From: Lewinellaceae bacterium
Lineage (GTDB): Bacteria; Bacteroidota; Bacteroidia; Chitinophagales; Saprospiraceae
DNA: 64,000 nucleotides
NCBI GenBank assembly: GCA_020636255.1
Contig: JACJYE010000018.1
Span: forward strand, 9,099-73,098
Direction of reading: 5' to 3'
Shown here: piece after piece, positions 34,371 to 43,451 of the stretch
Layout of the letters: the number at the start of each line of letters is the position of its first letter
How positions within the stretch are numbered: the stretch's first letter is position 1
Program-made: the position numbers and the translations under genes
Notes under the pieces: generated by a model
What the model was told of the DNA's origin: nothing
Database searches by the model: none
What the model saw: only the letters and a program-made list of their open reading frames with translations

Positions 34371-36806
34371 ATGAAAAAGTTTTTCCCCCTTCTTGCTCTC
34401 TTTTTCTGTGTTCAATTCACCTTTTTCGCTACCGCTCAAGACAGATCCCTTACCAATCTGCACGACGGCTGGAAATTTCACAAAGGCGCCCAGGACAGAG
34501 GCGCTGCCGTCGATCTGAACGACGCGGCCTGGCAAACGGTTAGCGTGCCCCACGACTGGGCCATCGCCGGGCCCTTCATCCTGGATGGCGACGGCAGCAC
34601 CGGCAAGCTGCCCTGGAAGGGGGAAGGCTGGTACCGCCGCTCTCTTGATATCCCCGCTTCCATGGCAGGCAAACGCCTGTACCTGATCTTCGACGGGGTA
34701 ATGGCCTTCCCCAAAGTGTATGTCAACGGGAAGCTGGCCGGACAATGGGATTACGGCTACAATTCCTTTTACCTGGATATCACCGATCTCGTTAGTCCCG
34801 GCAAGGCCAACCTGCTGGCCGTTCATGCCGATACCCGGCAGCACGACAGCCGCTGGTATCCCGGCGCCGGCCTGTACCGCAAGGTGCAGCTGCTGGCCGT
34901 CAACCCCGTACATATCGGCGTGTGGGGAACGTATATCACGACGCCCATCGTAAAACCGCACTATGCAGACGTGCGCATACAGGCCACCGTTTACAACTAT
35001 TCGGGCAGCAGCGACACCATCCGGCTCATCCAAGAGATCGCTTCCCCGGAAGGGAAGATCGTGGCGCGGGGCGAAACTGCCGGCCTGGCCCGGAGCGGGC
35101 AAAGTAAGATGCTGGAAGCCACCCTTACGCTGATCAACCCCAGCAGATGGGATATCGACAACCCGGTATTGTATGAGGCCCGCACAACGGTGTTCCTTGG
35201 AGGAAAAGCAGTGGATCAGTATACCACCCCCTTCGGCGTCAGGACGATGCAGTTCACTGCGGACAATGGCTTTTTCCTGAACGACAGGCGGGTGCAGCTC
35301 CAGGGCGTCAACCTGCACCACGATCATGGGCCGCTGGGCGCCGCTTTTTACCCCCGGGCGATGGAACGGCAGCTGGAGATCATGAAGGCCATGGGGGTGA
35401 ACGCCATCCGCAACAGCCACAACGTAGCAGCTCCCGAACTGGCCGATCTGTGCGACCGGATGGGCCTGCTGCTGTTCGACGAGGCCTTCGACAAGTACGA
35501 CGCCAAGGCCGATATCACAGAGGAAACCGATTTCGAGGAATTTGCCCACCGCAATATGCGCAATTTCGTGATGCGGGACCGGAACCACCCCTCCGTTTTT
35601 ATCTGGAGCGTCGGCAACGAGATCGGCGATGTGCAGTGGAACCAAAACAATGGGTTCGACAGGCTGCACACCATGGTGAATTACGTGGATAAATACGACC
35701 ATACCAGGCCCACCACCCTGGTCAATGACGGCTGGGAAAGCGCCAAACTCCGCCATTTCGACTACTACGATGTGCACAGCTGGAACTATAGCCGCCGCTA
35801 CCGCCTGGCCCGGCAGATGGCTCCCGACAAGCCCGTCATCATCAGCGAGTCCGCTTCGACGGTCAGCACCCGGGGGTTCTATGAATTCCCGCTGCCCGAG
35901 AAAAAAACGGACTTCACCAGATCGCTGCAGGTGAGCTCGTACGACCTGAATACCCCCTGGTGGGCCGAAGTGCCCGACGACGACTTCATGTGGCAGCAGG
36001 AGGAACCCTATATCGCCGGTGAATTCGTCTGGACAGGCTTCGACTACCTGGGCGAGCCGACGCCTTATGACAATAATTACACTGCCGCAGTGGGTATGGC
36101 GCCCAGCCAGGCGTCCCGAAGCTCCTACTTCGGCATCGTCGACCTGGTGGGCATCCCCAAAGACCGTTTTTACCTGTACAAAAGCTACTGGAAACAGGAC
36201 GAGGCCACCGTCCACATCCTGCCGCACTGGAACTGGCCGGACAGGCTCGGCCAGAACGTCCCGGTTTTCGTCTATACCAATGGCGACTGCGCCGAGCTGT
36301 TCCTCAACGGCAAGTCGCTGGGCATGCAATGCAAGAACCCGAAATCGGATAGCTCCATCGAGCGCTTCCGCCTGATGTGGCGCGAGGTGGCCTACGAGCC
36401 CGGCGAACTACGCGCCGTAGCATATAAGGAAGGCCGCAAGCTCGGCGAAGCTTTTGTCCGCACGGCCGGCAAACCGGCCCGCCTGAAGCTCACGGCCGAC
36501 CGGGCAGCCATAACCGCCGGAGGGCTGGATCTGTCCTACATCCAAATCGAAGCACTGGACCAGGACGGCAATCCAGCGCCGCTGGCCGACAATAAGGTGC
36601 AAATAACCATCGAAGGCGCCGGGAGCCTGGCCGGCGCCGGGAACGGCAACCCGCAATCCTTCGACCCCTTCCAGGACGAGGAGGTTTCCCTTTTCTACGG
36701 AAAGGCTATGGCCATCGTGCGTTCGGGGGCTAAGGCTGGCAAGATAACGGTAAAGGTACAGGCGAAAGGGCTGCAGGAAGATGCGATAGAACTGGAGGTA
36801 AAGTGA
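34371..36806 (+). CDS. GH2 beta-galactosidase-family enzyme
   Basis: 811 residues with signal peptide MKKFFPLLALFFCVQFTFFA and TAQ cleavage. GH2 sugar-binding sandwich (WQTVSVPHDWAIAGPF, GWYRRSLDIP), Ig-like domain, then the TIM barrel with acid/base E417 in WSVGNEIGD and nucleophile E493 in PVIISESAS, followed by C-terminal DUF4982-like and Ig-like modules. The frame opens at 34062 inside the opposite gene; the ATG at 34371 is right because the signal peptide starts there and GATATTTG (34340-34347) resembles a -7 box. Such enzymes remove beta-galactose, beta-glucuronate or beta-mannose; beta-galactose from xyloglucan side chains would fit the window. Confidence 0.93.
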   Translation: MKKFFPLLALFFCVQFTFFATAQDRSLTNLHDGWKFHKGAQDRGAAVDLNDAAWQTVSVPHDWAIAGPFILDGDGSTGKLPWKGEGWYRRSLDIPASMAGKRLYLIFDGVMAFPKVYVNGKLAGQWDYGYNSFYLDITDLVSPGKANLLAVHADTRQHDSRWYPGAGLYRKVQLLAVNPVHIGVWGTYITTPIVKPHYADVRIQATVYNYSGSSDTIRLIQEIASPEGKIVARGETAGLARSGQSKMLEATLTLINPSRWDIDNPVLYEARTTVFLGGKAVDQYTTPFGVRTMQFTADNGFFLNDRRVQLQGVNLHHDHGPLGAAFYPRAMERQLEIMKAMGVNAIRNSHNVAAPELADLCDRMGLLLFDEAFDKYDAKADITEETDFEEFAHRNMRNFVMRDRNHPSVFIWSVGNEIGDVQWNQNNGFDRLHTMVNYVDKYDHTRPTTLVNDGWESAKLRHFDYYDVHSWNYSRRYRLARQMAPDKPVIISESASTVSTRGFYEFPLPEKKTDFTRSLQVSSYDLNTPWWAEVPDDDFMWQQEEPYIAGEFVWTGFDYLGEPTPYDNNYTAAVGMAPSQASRSSYFGIVDLVGIPKDRFYLYKSYWKQDEATVHILPHWNWPDRLGQNVPVFVYTNGDCAELFLNGKSLGMQCKNPKSDSSIERFRLMWREVAYEPGELRAVAYKEGRKLGEAFVRTAGKPARLKLTADRAAITAGGLDLSYIQIEALDQDGNPAPLADNKVQITIEGAGSLAGAGNGNPQSFDPFQDEEVSLFYGKAMAIVRSGAKAGKITVKVQAKGLQEDAIELEVK

Positions 36807-36867
36807 TCGAGGCCAATGCTTACAGGAAGGCTTTGGCAAATGATTGCCCACCTCAGTGGCAACCTGC

Positions 36868-38061
36868 TCAATATGGAAGCGCTTTCGGCTCCTTAAAGAA
36901 GAGCACAAAGAGGATGCTTATGCCCAGCGCCAGGAAGGCCGGCGCCAGCCAGATACTCCGCCAGAGGTGGCCGCCGCCGCTGAGGGTATATTGATCGACC
37001 ACCCAGCCCGAGGCCCACGAGCCGATCAGCATGCCTACGCCGTAGGTGATCAGGGTGATAAACCCCTGCGCGCTGGCCTGTATGGCCTTGGGCGCGGTAT
37101 TGTCGACGTAGATCTGGCCGGTGACGAAGAAGAAGTCGTAACAAACGCCGTGCAGGATGATGCCCAGGTAGAACATGCCCACCAGTTCGCCGTTGTTGCC
37201 ATAGGCGAAGAGCAGATAGCGGAGCACCCAGGCCAGCATGCCGATAAGGATCATCTTTTTGACGCCCAGCCGCGTAAAGAACACCGGCATGAGCAGCATG
37301 AAGATGATCTCAGAGGCCTGCCCGAGGGTCATCTTGCCGGCGGCATTCTGCATGCCCACTTCGTTCAGAAAGGGGTTGGTGAAACTGTAGTAAAAGGCCA
37401 GGGGAATGGAGATGAGCAGGGAGCTGAGAATGAAAACGGCAAAGCTGCGGTTCTTCATCAGCTGCAGGGCATCCAGCCCGATGATGTCCGAAAAGGATAC
37501 CTCTTTGCCCTTGTCCTTGGGTGGAGTATGGGGTAAAAAGAAGGCGTAAATGCCCAGCACGATCGAAGCTGCCGCTGCGATCCTGAACGGCATGTTGGTA
37601 GCCTCTATCCCCATAAAACCGATGAGCAGCCCGGCTACGATCCAGCCGATGGTGCCCAGCACCCGAATGCGCGGGAACTCCTTTTCCGGATGGGCCATCT
37701 GGTAAAAACTGATGGCGTTGGCCAGGGCCAGGGTAGGCATGTACAATACGGAATAGGCCAGCAGCACCCAGAAGAAAGCCCCCGGCGCCAGGATACCCGA
37801 CACCACCCAAAGCAGCACACCCCCAGCAATATGCAGCACGGCCATCACCCTTTCGGAAGGGAAAAAGCGGTCGGCGATGATGCCTATGACAAAAGGCGAG
37901 AGAATGGCGCCCCAGTTGACCGTGCTGAAAGCAGCGCCGACATTGAGGCCGTCGAAGCCTATTTTAAACAGATAAGTACCCATAACTACATACCAGGCCC
38001 CCCAGATGAAGAACTGGAGGAACATCATGATGGAGAGCTGTACCCTCGTTCCGGCTTTCAT
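36868..38061 (-). CDS. MFS permease of the nucleoside/sugar:H+ symporter type
   Basis: 397 residues, about 12 transmembrane segments, with the NupG/XapB-like opening VQLSIMMFLQFFIWGAWYVVMG and a conserved GTIGWIVAGLLIG in the middle. The start at 38061 is preferred: an in-frame ATG at 38094 adds MMLNSYLKTAD, most of which is encoded by the inserted MITE. Bacteroidota place such permeases beside sugar-catabolic genes. Downstream neighbours on the same strand (transcribed before it) are Gfo/Idh, HAD, GH32 and a fructokinase, so a hexose, perhaps fructose, is a reasonable substrate guess. Confidence 0.85.
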   Translation of the reverse strand: MKAGTRVQLSIMMFLQFFIWGAWYVVMGTYLFKIGFDGLNVGAAFSTVNWGAILSPFVIGIIADRFFPSERVMAVLHIAGGVLLWVVSGILAPGAFFWVLLAYSVLYMPTLALANAISFYQMAHPEKEFPRIRVLGTIGWIVAGLLIGFMGIEATNMPFRIAAAASIVLGIYAFFLPHTPPKDKGKEVSFSDIIGLDALQLMKNRSFAVFILSSLLISIPLAFYYSFTNPFLNEVGMQNAAGKMTLGQASEIIFMLLMPVFFTRLGVKKMILIGMLAWVLRYLLFAYGNNGELVGMFYLGIILHGVCYDFFFVTGQIYVDNTAPKAIQASAQGFITLITYGVGMLIGSWASGWVVDQYTLSGGGHLWRSIWLAPAFLALGISILFVLFFKEPKALPY

Positions 38062-38076
38062 GTCTGCTGTTTTTAG

Positions 38077-38226
38077 GTAACTATTCAGCATCATGGTGAT
38101 TTACGGCCTGAAGCAAAATTTTGTAATCCGCCCTTCCCCTTTCAAGGGGAATGAATAGGGGTTAGACAAGAAAAATCCTACAAAATTTTGCTTCAGGAGC
38201 ATTTTAGGCCGCTGCTGAATAGCTAC
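38077..38226. mobile_element. IS66-type MITE, copy 2, opposite orientation to copy 1
   Basis: 150 bp with tips GTAACTATTCAGCA and TGCTGAATAGCTAC and the same inner words as copy 1, read on the other strand. The flanks are GTTTTTAG (38069-38076) and GTTTTTAT (38227-38234), an 8-bp duplication with one mismatch. It lies between the MFS permease start and the Gfo/Idh stop. Confidence 0.85.
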
Positions 38227-38230
38227 GTTT

Positions 38231-39301
38231 TTATTTTAGATACACTGTCTTGCCTGTTTTCACCGACTCATCGGCCGCCAGCACGATGCGCAGGCTGTTG
38301 ATGGCGTCGGACAGATGGGCGCTCAGGCCTACATCATTTTGGATGGCGTTGAGGAAAAAGGCCTGTTCCAGATCGCACAGCCCCTGGTGGCCGGGCTCGT
38401 CTTCGGTATTCACCCATTCGTCCGGTTGAGCAAAGCCGCCGTTTTCCGCCGTCCGGCTGTAGTGGATGCGCAGGGAGTTGGTAGCGGTATGGCTGTCGAT
38501 ATCGTCAGATGCTTCAGCGCCCGGCTTTTCCACGATGCTCACGCAGCCTTTGGGCCCGATGACATCTTTGACAAAAAAGGCCGTTTCGCTGATCATGGGC
38601 CCCCAGCCGGCTTCGTACCAGCCTACAGAGCCGTCATCAAAGCGCACCTGTAGCTGGCCGTAGTTGTACATGCCCGGGATCAGCTCTTCCGTCAGCCGGG
38701 CGCCGATAGCGCTGACTGAAACGGGGCGGGCGCCCGTCATCAGGCACATGACATCCACGTAGTGCACGCCGCAATCGACGATGGGCGACATGGAATCCAT
38801 CAGCTTTTTATGCGTTTCCCAGGTCGCGCCGTGGCTTTGCTGGTTGAGGTTCATGCGCATCACCAGGGGTTTGCCCAGGCCTCTGGCGAGCTCTATGAAC
38901 TTCGCCCATGCCGGGTGAACGCGCAGAATGTAGCCGACCACCAGCTTTTTGCCTGTCTGCCGCACCATTTCCTGTATCTCCAGGCATTCCTCGACAGTAG
39001 TGGCCAGGGGCTTTTCCACGAACACGTGGGCGCCGGCGGCCAGGGCTTTTTTGACGTATTCGGCATGCGTATCCGGGTAGGTATTGATGGATACGGCGTC
39101 GGGGCGGGTAGCGGCCAGGGCTTCATCATAGCTACCGAACTCCGGATAGCCGCCCAGTTCGCGGGAGAGGGCCTGCCGGCTTTCCGGGCCCCGGCTGACG
39201 AGGCCCACGATCTCGAATTCCGGCATTTTATGATACGCTCTGGCATGGGAGGCGCCCATATTGCCGCAGCCGGCGATAAGGATTTTGACAGGTGTATGCA
39301 T
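38231..39301 (-). CDS. Gfo/Idh/MocA-family oxidoreductase
   Basis: 356 residues. The N-terminal Rossmann domain opens with ILIAGCGNMGASHARAY, and the family motif EKP is at VFVEKPLATT. The C-terminal dimer/substrate domain contains DSMSPIVDCGVHYVDVMCLM, with conserved Asp and His that commonly bind the sugar or inositol. It should oxidise or reduce a sugar derivative with NAD(P). Its substrate is unknown; the flanking permease, GH32 and kinase suggest a role in the second sugar region. The stop lies 5 bases from the MITE end. Confidence 0.92.
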   Translation of the reverse strand: MHTPVKILIAGCGNMGASHARAYHKMPEFEIVGLVSRGPESRQALSRELGGYPEFGSYDEALAATRPDAVSINTYPDTHAEYVKKALAAGAHVFVEKPLATTVEECLEIQEMVRQTGKKLVVGYILRVHPAWAKFIELARGLGKPLVMRMNLNQQSHGATWETHKKLMDSMSPIVDCGVHYVDVMCLMTGARPVSVSAIGARLTEELIPGMYNYGQLQVRFDDGSVGWYEAGWGPMISETAFFVKDVIGPKGCVSIVEKPGAEASDDIDSHTATNSLRIHYSRTAENGGFAQPDEWVNTEDEPGHQGLCDLEQAFFLNAIQNDVGLSAHLSDAINSLRIVLAADESVKTGKTVYLK

Positions 39302-39320
39302 TGGAGCAGGTTTGGCGTTA

Positions 39321-39486
39321 AGAGCTTGTTTGGAGGCCGGATTTGATAGCGAAAAGTGTCAATTTTTTTAGTGAGGCGAGGCGTTTTTCGAAGGGCGTAC
39401 CCGGAGGTACGGCCAAGAAAAAGAACGAAGCATCACCGAAAAAGTGGCCTTTTTTAGCTCAAAGGCTGGCCTCCAAACAAGCGCTG
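39321..39486. repeat. Palindromic GCTTGTTTGGAGGCC element, long form
   Basis: 166 bp with the left arm AGAGCTTGTTTGGAGGCC (39321-39338) and right arm GGCCTCCAAACAAGCGCT (39469-39486). The interior includes TTTTTCGAAGGGCGTACCC and GGAGGTACGGCC and is nearly identical to the copy ending at 58769. The interior itself is an imperfect inverted repeat. Confidence 0.9.
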
Positions 39487-39582
39487 AACTTTCGAAGGTT
39501 CTCGATCTAGGTATCCATCCTCCTATCGAGTTCCAATGCCTCATCAAGAGAACGTTCTTTCACCCCTCAACTTTTGGCTGCC

Positions 39583-40359
39583 TCACCCCTCCAGCCACCT
39601 GTCCAGATCCAGATCCCCCACCGTGTCCACCACCAGGTCGGGGCTGAAAGCGTAGTGTTTGAGGTTTTCCTTTCGGGAAACTCCCGAAAGCGTGAGGATA
39701 GTGCGGTACCCCACCTGTATCCCCCCAATGATATCGGTGTCCATGGTGTCTCCGATCATGGTGGTCTCGGCGGTCTCCAGGCCCAGTTTCTTTCGGGCCA
39801 CGCGCATCATGACCGGGCTGGGCTTGCCTACGGAGAAAGCCTTGATGCCGGTGGCCTCTTCGATCATGGCCACCACGGCCTTGATGCCGAGGTTGGTCCA
39901 TCCTTTCTTTTTGGGAGAAGGGTCGAGGTTGGTCGCCACCAGCTTGGCGCCGTCCAGGATCATATCTACGGCGTGGTTGACCATCTCGAGGGTGAAGTTG
40001 CGGCCTTCGCCGACGACCACGAAGTCGGGGTCCTGCGTGACGAGGGTGTAGCCGTTCTCGTGCAGGCTGGTCAGCAGGCCGCCTTCGCCGAGCACGTAGG
40101 CGGCGCCGTGCGGCTTTTGCCGCGCCAGGAACCAGCCCGTGGCCATAGCACTGGTAAAGACGTCTTTTTCTTCCGCCTCGATGCCCAGGCCCGCCAGTTT
40201 GTTGATGACATCGCGTGGCGTGCGTTGGCTATTGTTCGTCAGAAAAAGAAAGGGGACGCCTCGTTTTTTCAATTCGGCGATAAAAGTATCGGCGCCGGAA
40301 ATGAGCTCGTTCCCGCTGTAAACGACGCCGTCCATATCGATGAGAAATCCTTTGGCCAT
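39583..40359 (-). CDS. HAD-IIA family sugar-phosphate phosphatase (NagD-like)
   Basis: 258 residues of the NagD/AraL HAD subfamily IIA. Motif I is FLIDMDGVVYSG, motif II is FLTNNS, the motif III Lys is at VGKPSP, and motif IV is MIGDTMDTDI. The typical cap domain lies between. It is a cytosolic magnesium-dependent phosphatase acting on small phosphorylated sugars or nucleotides. The ATG at 40359 directly precedes motif I; a longer frame to 40524 would translate the upstream hairpin repeats into a repetitive TSKLLPGVETTR leader and is rejected. It is the likely partner of the fructokinase and GH32 genes by position only. Confidence 0.9.
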   Translation of the reverse strand: MAKGFLIDMDGVVYSGNELISGADTFIAELKKRGVPFLFLTNNSQRTPRDVINKLAGLGIEAEEKDVFTSAMATGWFLARQKPHGAAYVLGEGGLLTSLHENGYTLVTQDPDFVVVGEGRNFTLEMVNHAVDMILDGAKLVATNLDPSPKKKGWTNLGIKAVVAMIEEATGIKAFSVGKPSPVMMRVARKKLGLETAETTMIGDTMDTDIIGGIQVGYRTILTLSGVSRKENLKHYAFSPDLVVDTVGDLDLDRWLEG

Positions 40360-40391
40360 TTTGCGAATGATTTTTGATGTATTGGTGCTTT

Positions 40392-40496
40392 CTACTCCAG
40401 GCAGAAGCCTGGAGGTACGGGTTGTTTCTACTCCAGGCAGAAGCTTGGAGGTACGGGTTGTTTCTACTCCAAGCAGAAGCTTGGAGGTACGGGTAC
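40392..40496. repeat. Three tandem 36-bp hairpin units
   Basis: Units start at 40392, 40428 and 40464. Each has an 8-bp stem with AGAA loop followed by GAGGTACGGGTTG. The stems read CTCCAGGC/GCCTGGAG, CTCCAGGC/GCTTGGAG and CTCCAAGC/GCTTGGAG, which is pairing-preserving change through a wobble. The array ends 33 bases upstream of the HAD start codon. Confidence 0.9.
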
Positions 40497-40559
40497 GGGT
40501 TCGCAATATAAGACAAATGCTCATTCAAAAACAGGCGCCTGCATTTCCGGCCCTATTGA

Positions 40560-42164
40560 CTATTCCCAGATCCGCTTCAAAGAATAGCCTACGCCTTCCA
40601 GCAATCTCACCCCGCCATTTTGTGCATAGACCTTAACCTGGTTGAAATCTGCACTCGGAAAAAATATCTCCGTCATGGCCGTCGCCCCGTCATCGGCGAA
40701 CAGCTCTGCGGAGGCGACATCGAAGAACAAATGCAGCTTAACCACCTTATCGGTGGAAAGCCGCGGGGCAGTATGCCGGCCGGCCGCAAATTTATCCGAG
40801 AAAGCAAGATCTCCGGACTTTGTCCGGTCGCTGTAGAACTGCTTTGCTGCGGCATCATAGCCGATGCGGTAAAGCTCTCCTTTCGCATTGGAAAGCTCAA
40901 TGCCAAAATCGGCCGGCTCGCCTTCCTGTTGCTCGAACGCCAGCTCCAGCTCCAGCAAGAGTGGAGAGGCAGTGAACTGCTCCGTCAAGTCGAGTGTACC
41001 GGCTATATCCGTACTTTCTATCGGGTGGGTTGCCGTGCGAAGCGCCTCGAGTTCCCTGACGGGGCTGGAGAAAAGCCGATAGCCTTCAGCTGTTTTTTTC
41101 AGCGTCAGGGCCCTTGGCAAAGTCATAGCGCTACGCCATAAGGCGGTGGGCACGACAGTGCCATATTCCCAGTTGCTCATCCATCCCAGGAAAAGACGGC
41201 GGCCGTCCTCCCTTGGGATATCCGACCAGGTGACGCCGGCGTAATCATCCCGGCCATAATCGATCCATACGCCTTTTTCACCGCTCACCGAAGGAGCAAA
41301 AGAGGGGTCCAGGGTGAAGTTTTTCCCATCAAAATCCCCGACGAAATACTGGGTGCCCGAGCCGCCATTGGGCGAGCCGGGGTTGATGCTCAGCAGCAGC
41401 ACCCACTTTGTTTCTCCGGTTCCTTCTACCTTTATTGGAAAGAGGTCGGGGCATTCCCACACACCGCCATGCGAGCCCCACTCCTGGCCGAAGTCGCTGA
41501 GGTGCGTCCAGTTTTTCAGGTCGGGCGAGCTCCACAGCTTCACGTGGTTCTGGGCGGCGAAAACCAAAAGCCAATGCTGCGACCCTTCATCCCAGCTGAC
41601 TTTGGGGTCGCGAAAATCCCGGATGCCCTCCGTATTGGGCACCACCGGGTTGCCGGCATATTTCGTCCAGCTACGGCCGCGGTCGTTGCTGTAGGCGATG
41701 CTCTGGTATTGATAATCGTTGCGGCCGGCTTTCTCCGCTTCCGCATCGTGTTGCGTGAACATAGCGATCAGCGGGGGCTGGCCGTTCTCGCCCAGGCCGC
41801 TGGTATTGTTCCAGTCTACCACCGCGCTACCGGAGAAGATCATGCCCAGCGAATCGGGATACAGGGCGATAGGCAGGTGCTCCCAATGCACCATATCGCG
41901 GCTCACGGCATGCCCCCAGTGCATGGGGCCCCAGACGGTGCTGTCGGGGTAGTATTGGTAAAACAGGTGATATTCGCCGTCGAAATACACCATGCCATTG
42001 GGATCGTTCATCCACATTTTCTCCGGGGAAAAGTGAAATTGAGGGCGGTGTGGCTCCTGGTAGTAGGACATTTCGTTTTGTTCTTCCGGCTCAGCCGGCT
42101 GAGTACAGGAATGGGCCAGGCATCCCAGGAGGATAATAGCAAGGGCCGTTGTCGTTTTGTTCAT
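40560..42164 (-). CDS. GH32 fructan/sucrose hydrolase
   Basis: 534 residues, a GH32 five-bladed propeller plus C-terminal sandwich. Nucleophile D54 is in MWMNDPNG, the transition-state Asp D186 in FRDPKVSW, and the acid/base E237 in WECPDLF. The signal region ILLGCLAHSC suggests a lipoprotein or secreted enzyme. GH32 enzymes release fructose from levan, inulin or sucrose. It is followed within the same strand set by a PfkB kinase (42216-43109, transcribed first), which would phosphorylate the fructose. Exo- or endo-action cannot be read by eye. Confidence 0.94.
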   Translation of the reverse strand: MNKTTTALAIILLGCLAHSCTQPAEPEEQNEMSYYQEPHRPQFHFSPEKMWMNDPNGMVYFDGEYHLFYQYYPDSTVWGPMHWGHAVSRDMVHWEHLPIALYPDSLGMIFSGSAVVDWNNTSGLGENGQPPLIAMFTQHDAEAEKAGRNDYQYQSIAYSNDRGRSWTKYAGNPVVPNTEGIRDFRDPKVSWDEGSQHWLLVFAAQNHVKLWSSPDLKNWTHLSDFGQEWGSHGGVWECPDLFPIKVEGTGETKWVLLLSINPGSPNGGSGTQYFVGDFDGKNFTLDPSFAPSVSGEKGVWIDYGRDDYAGVTWSDIPREDGRRLFLGWMSNWEYGTVVPTALWRSAMTLPRALTLKKTAEGYRLFSSPVRELEALRTATHPIESTDIAGTLDLTEQFTASPLLLELELAFEQQEGEPADFGIELSNAKGELYRIGYDAAAKQFYSDRTKSGDLAFSDKFAAGRHTAPRLSTDKVVKLHLFFDVASAELFADDGATAMTEIFFPSADFNQVKVYAQNGGVRLLEGVGYSLKRIWE

Positions 42165-42215
42165 GCCGTAAACGTTGGTTTTTTAGCTATTTAATAATGT
42201 TCAGAAAACAAGTTC

Positions 42216-43109
42216 TTAAACAGATTTTGATTGGATAAACGCCTGAACCTCTTCCGGGCTGATCTCCGGGGTTCCGCCGGCCCTGGTGGCGACCAGGGCG
42301 CCTACTGCGCCGGCGAAAACCAGGCAATCGCTGGGTGGAGCGCCCGTCAGATGCTTGCTCAGAAAGGCCGCCAGAAAAGAATCGCCGCTTCCGATGGTAT
42401 CTTTAACCGTCACCGGGAAACCAGGATGCTCGTAGAAGCCGCCCCCGTCCAGGCAAACCGCCCCGTCCTTACCCCTGGTCATGATAAACAGGCTGAGCCC
42501 GTACTCGTCCCTGATGTATTCCATTTGTGCCCTTACCGCCCCGGTGGCGCCCAGCCAACCGGCGATGAGCGCAAGTTCTTCATCGTTCATCTTGACGATA
42601 TCCGCCCTGGCCAGCAGTGATCCGATGAGCGGCCGGGCGTAGAAGGGCGCGCGCAGGTTGACGTCGAAAACCCGGAGCTTCGCCACATGCATGTATTCAA
42701 AAAGCGCCTGCCTGTTCTGTTCCGTGCGGCAGGCCAGGCTGCCGAAAACCAGGGCATCGGCCGTTTTAACAGACGCCATTACCGCGTCGTCCAGCTGTAT
42801 ATTGTCCCATGCAACGGGGCTGACGATCTCATAGGAAGGGGAGCCGCCGGCGTCCAGCATCACGTTCACGACGCCGGTGGGAAAGGCCTTATCCGTCTGA
42901 ATAAATTCAGTGGATACGCCTTTGTTTTCAAGGAATCGTTTGAGTTCGCTGCCCAGTTCGTCATCCCCGATGCTACTGATCATTTTCGACTGCATTCCAA
43001 ACTGGTTGGCGTGGTAGGCGACGTTCATGGGCGCTCCGCCGGCTATTTTGCCGCTGGGCAACAGGTCCCACAGGACTTCTCCAAAACATACGATGGCAGG
43101 TTTCGGCAT
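42216..43109 (-). CDS. PfkB-family carbohydrate kinase, probable fructokinase
   Basis: 297 residues of the ribokinase/PfkB fold. The N-terminal glycine signature is IAGGAPMNVAYHANQFG, and the C-terminal signature DTIGSGDSFLAAFLSKHL carries the catalytic Asp in GSGDSF. The opening CFGEVLWDLLPSGK is typical of bacterial fructokinases. It should make fructose-6-phosphate from fructose and ATP. It is transcribed ahead of GH32 with 51 bases between the genes, which supports a fructose assignment. Confidence 0.92.
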   Translation of the reverse strand: MPKPAIVCFGEVLWDLLPSGKIAGGAPMNVAYHANQFGMQSKMISSIGDDELGSELKRFLENKGVSTEFIQTDKAFPTGVVNVMLDAGGSPSYEIVSPVAWDNIQLDDAVMASVKTADALVFGSLACRTEQNRQALFEYMHVAKLRVFDVNLRAPFYARPLIGSLLARADIVKMNDEELALIAGWLGATGAVRAQMEYIRDEYGLSLFIMTRGKDGAVCLDGGGFYEHPGFPVTVKDTIGSGDSFLAAFLSKHLTGAPPSDCLVFAGAVGALVATRAGGTPEISPEEVQAFIQSKSV

Positions 43110-43451
43110 CTGTGTCTTTTATTTGTGTTCAGGATTGAATACTCCCGAAACTACTCAATTATGGCAAAAAACAATGCCTCGAACGCCATACATTTTTAAA
43201 GGCTAAAAGGCCCTTCCCCGAAGGCCTCATGATACGGAATTGCTGGTGAACGGCAGAACAAGCCGCCGATCCAAAGTATTGGTTTTAAAAACTATTGTGA
43301 ATATATTTACATTTATCATTGTCTTCCCGCAAAAGCCCATTCTCCTGACAAACAAAACCTGGTGAAGCGCCCCCTAGGCAATTGCCCGGAACAATCCAGG
43401 CTCCTTCACGTACAGTACTAGAAAGATTAACTGTTTTCAAGCATTCGATAA
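43110..43451. other. 342-base gene-free stretch
   Basis: It separates the divergent fructokinase and FIST genes. It contains a bulged hairpin AGGCCCTTC/GAAGGCCT at about 43209-43229 and a TATATTTAC run near 43300 that weakly resembles a -7 box for the FIST gene. Nothing else is recognised. Confidence 0.4.

Noticed and set aside
34296..36329. Long antisense open frame of 677 codons opposite GH2
   Set aside because: It has no recognisable domain and mirrors the codon pattern of GH2, which has catalytic residues and a signal peptide.
40359..40524. N-terminal extension of the HAD phosphatase encoded by the hairpin array
   Set aside because: The extension is only translated repeat (TSKLLPGVETTR-like), whereas the ATG at 40359 places catalytic motif I at the usual position.
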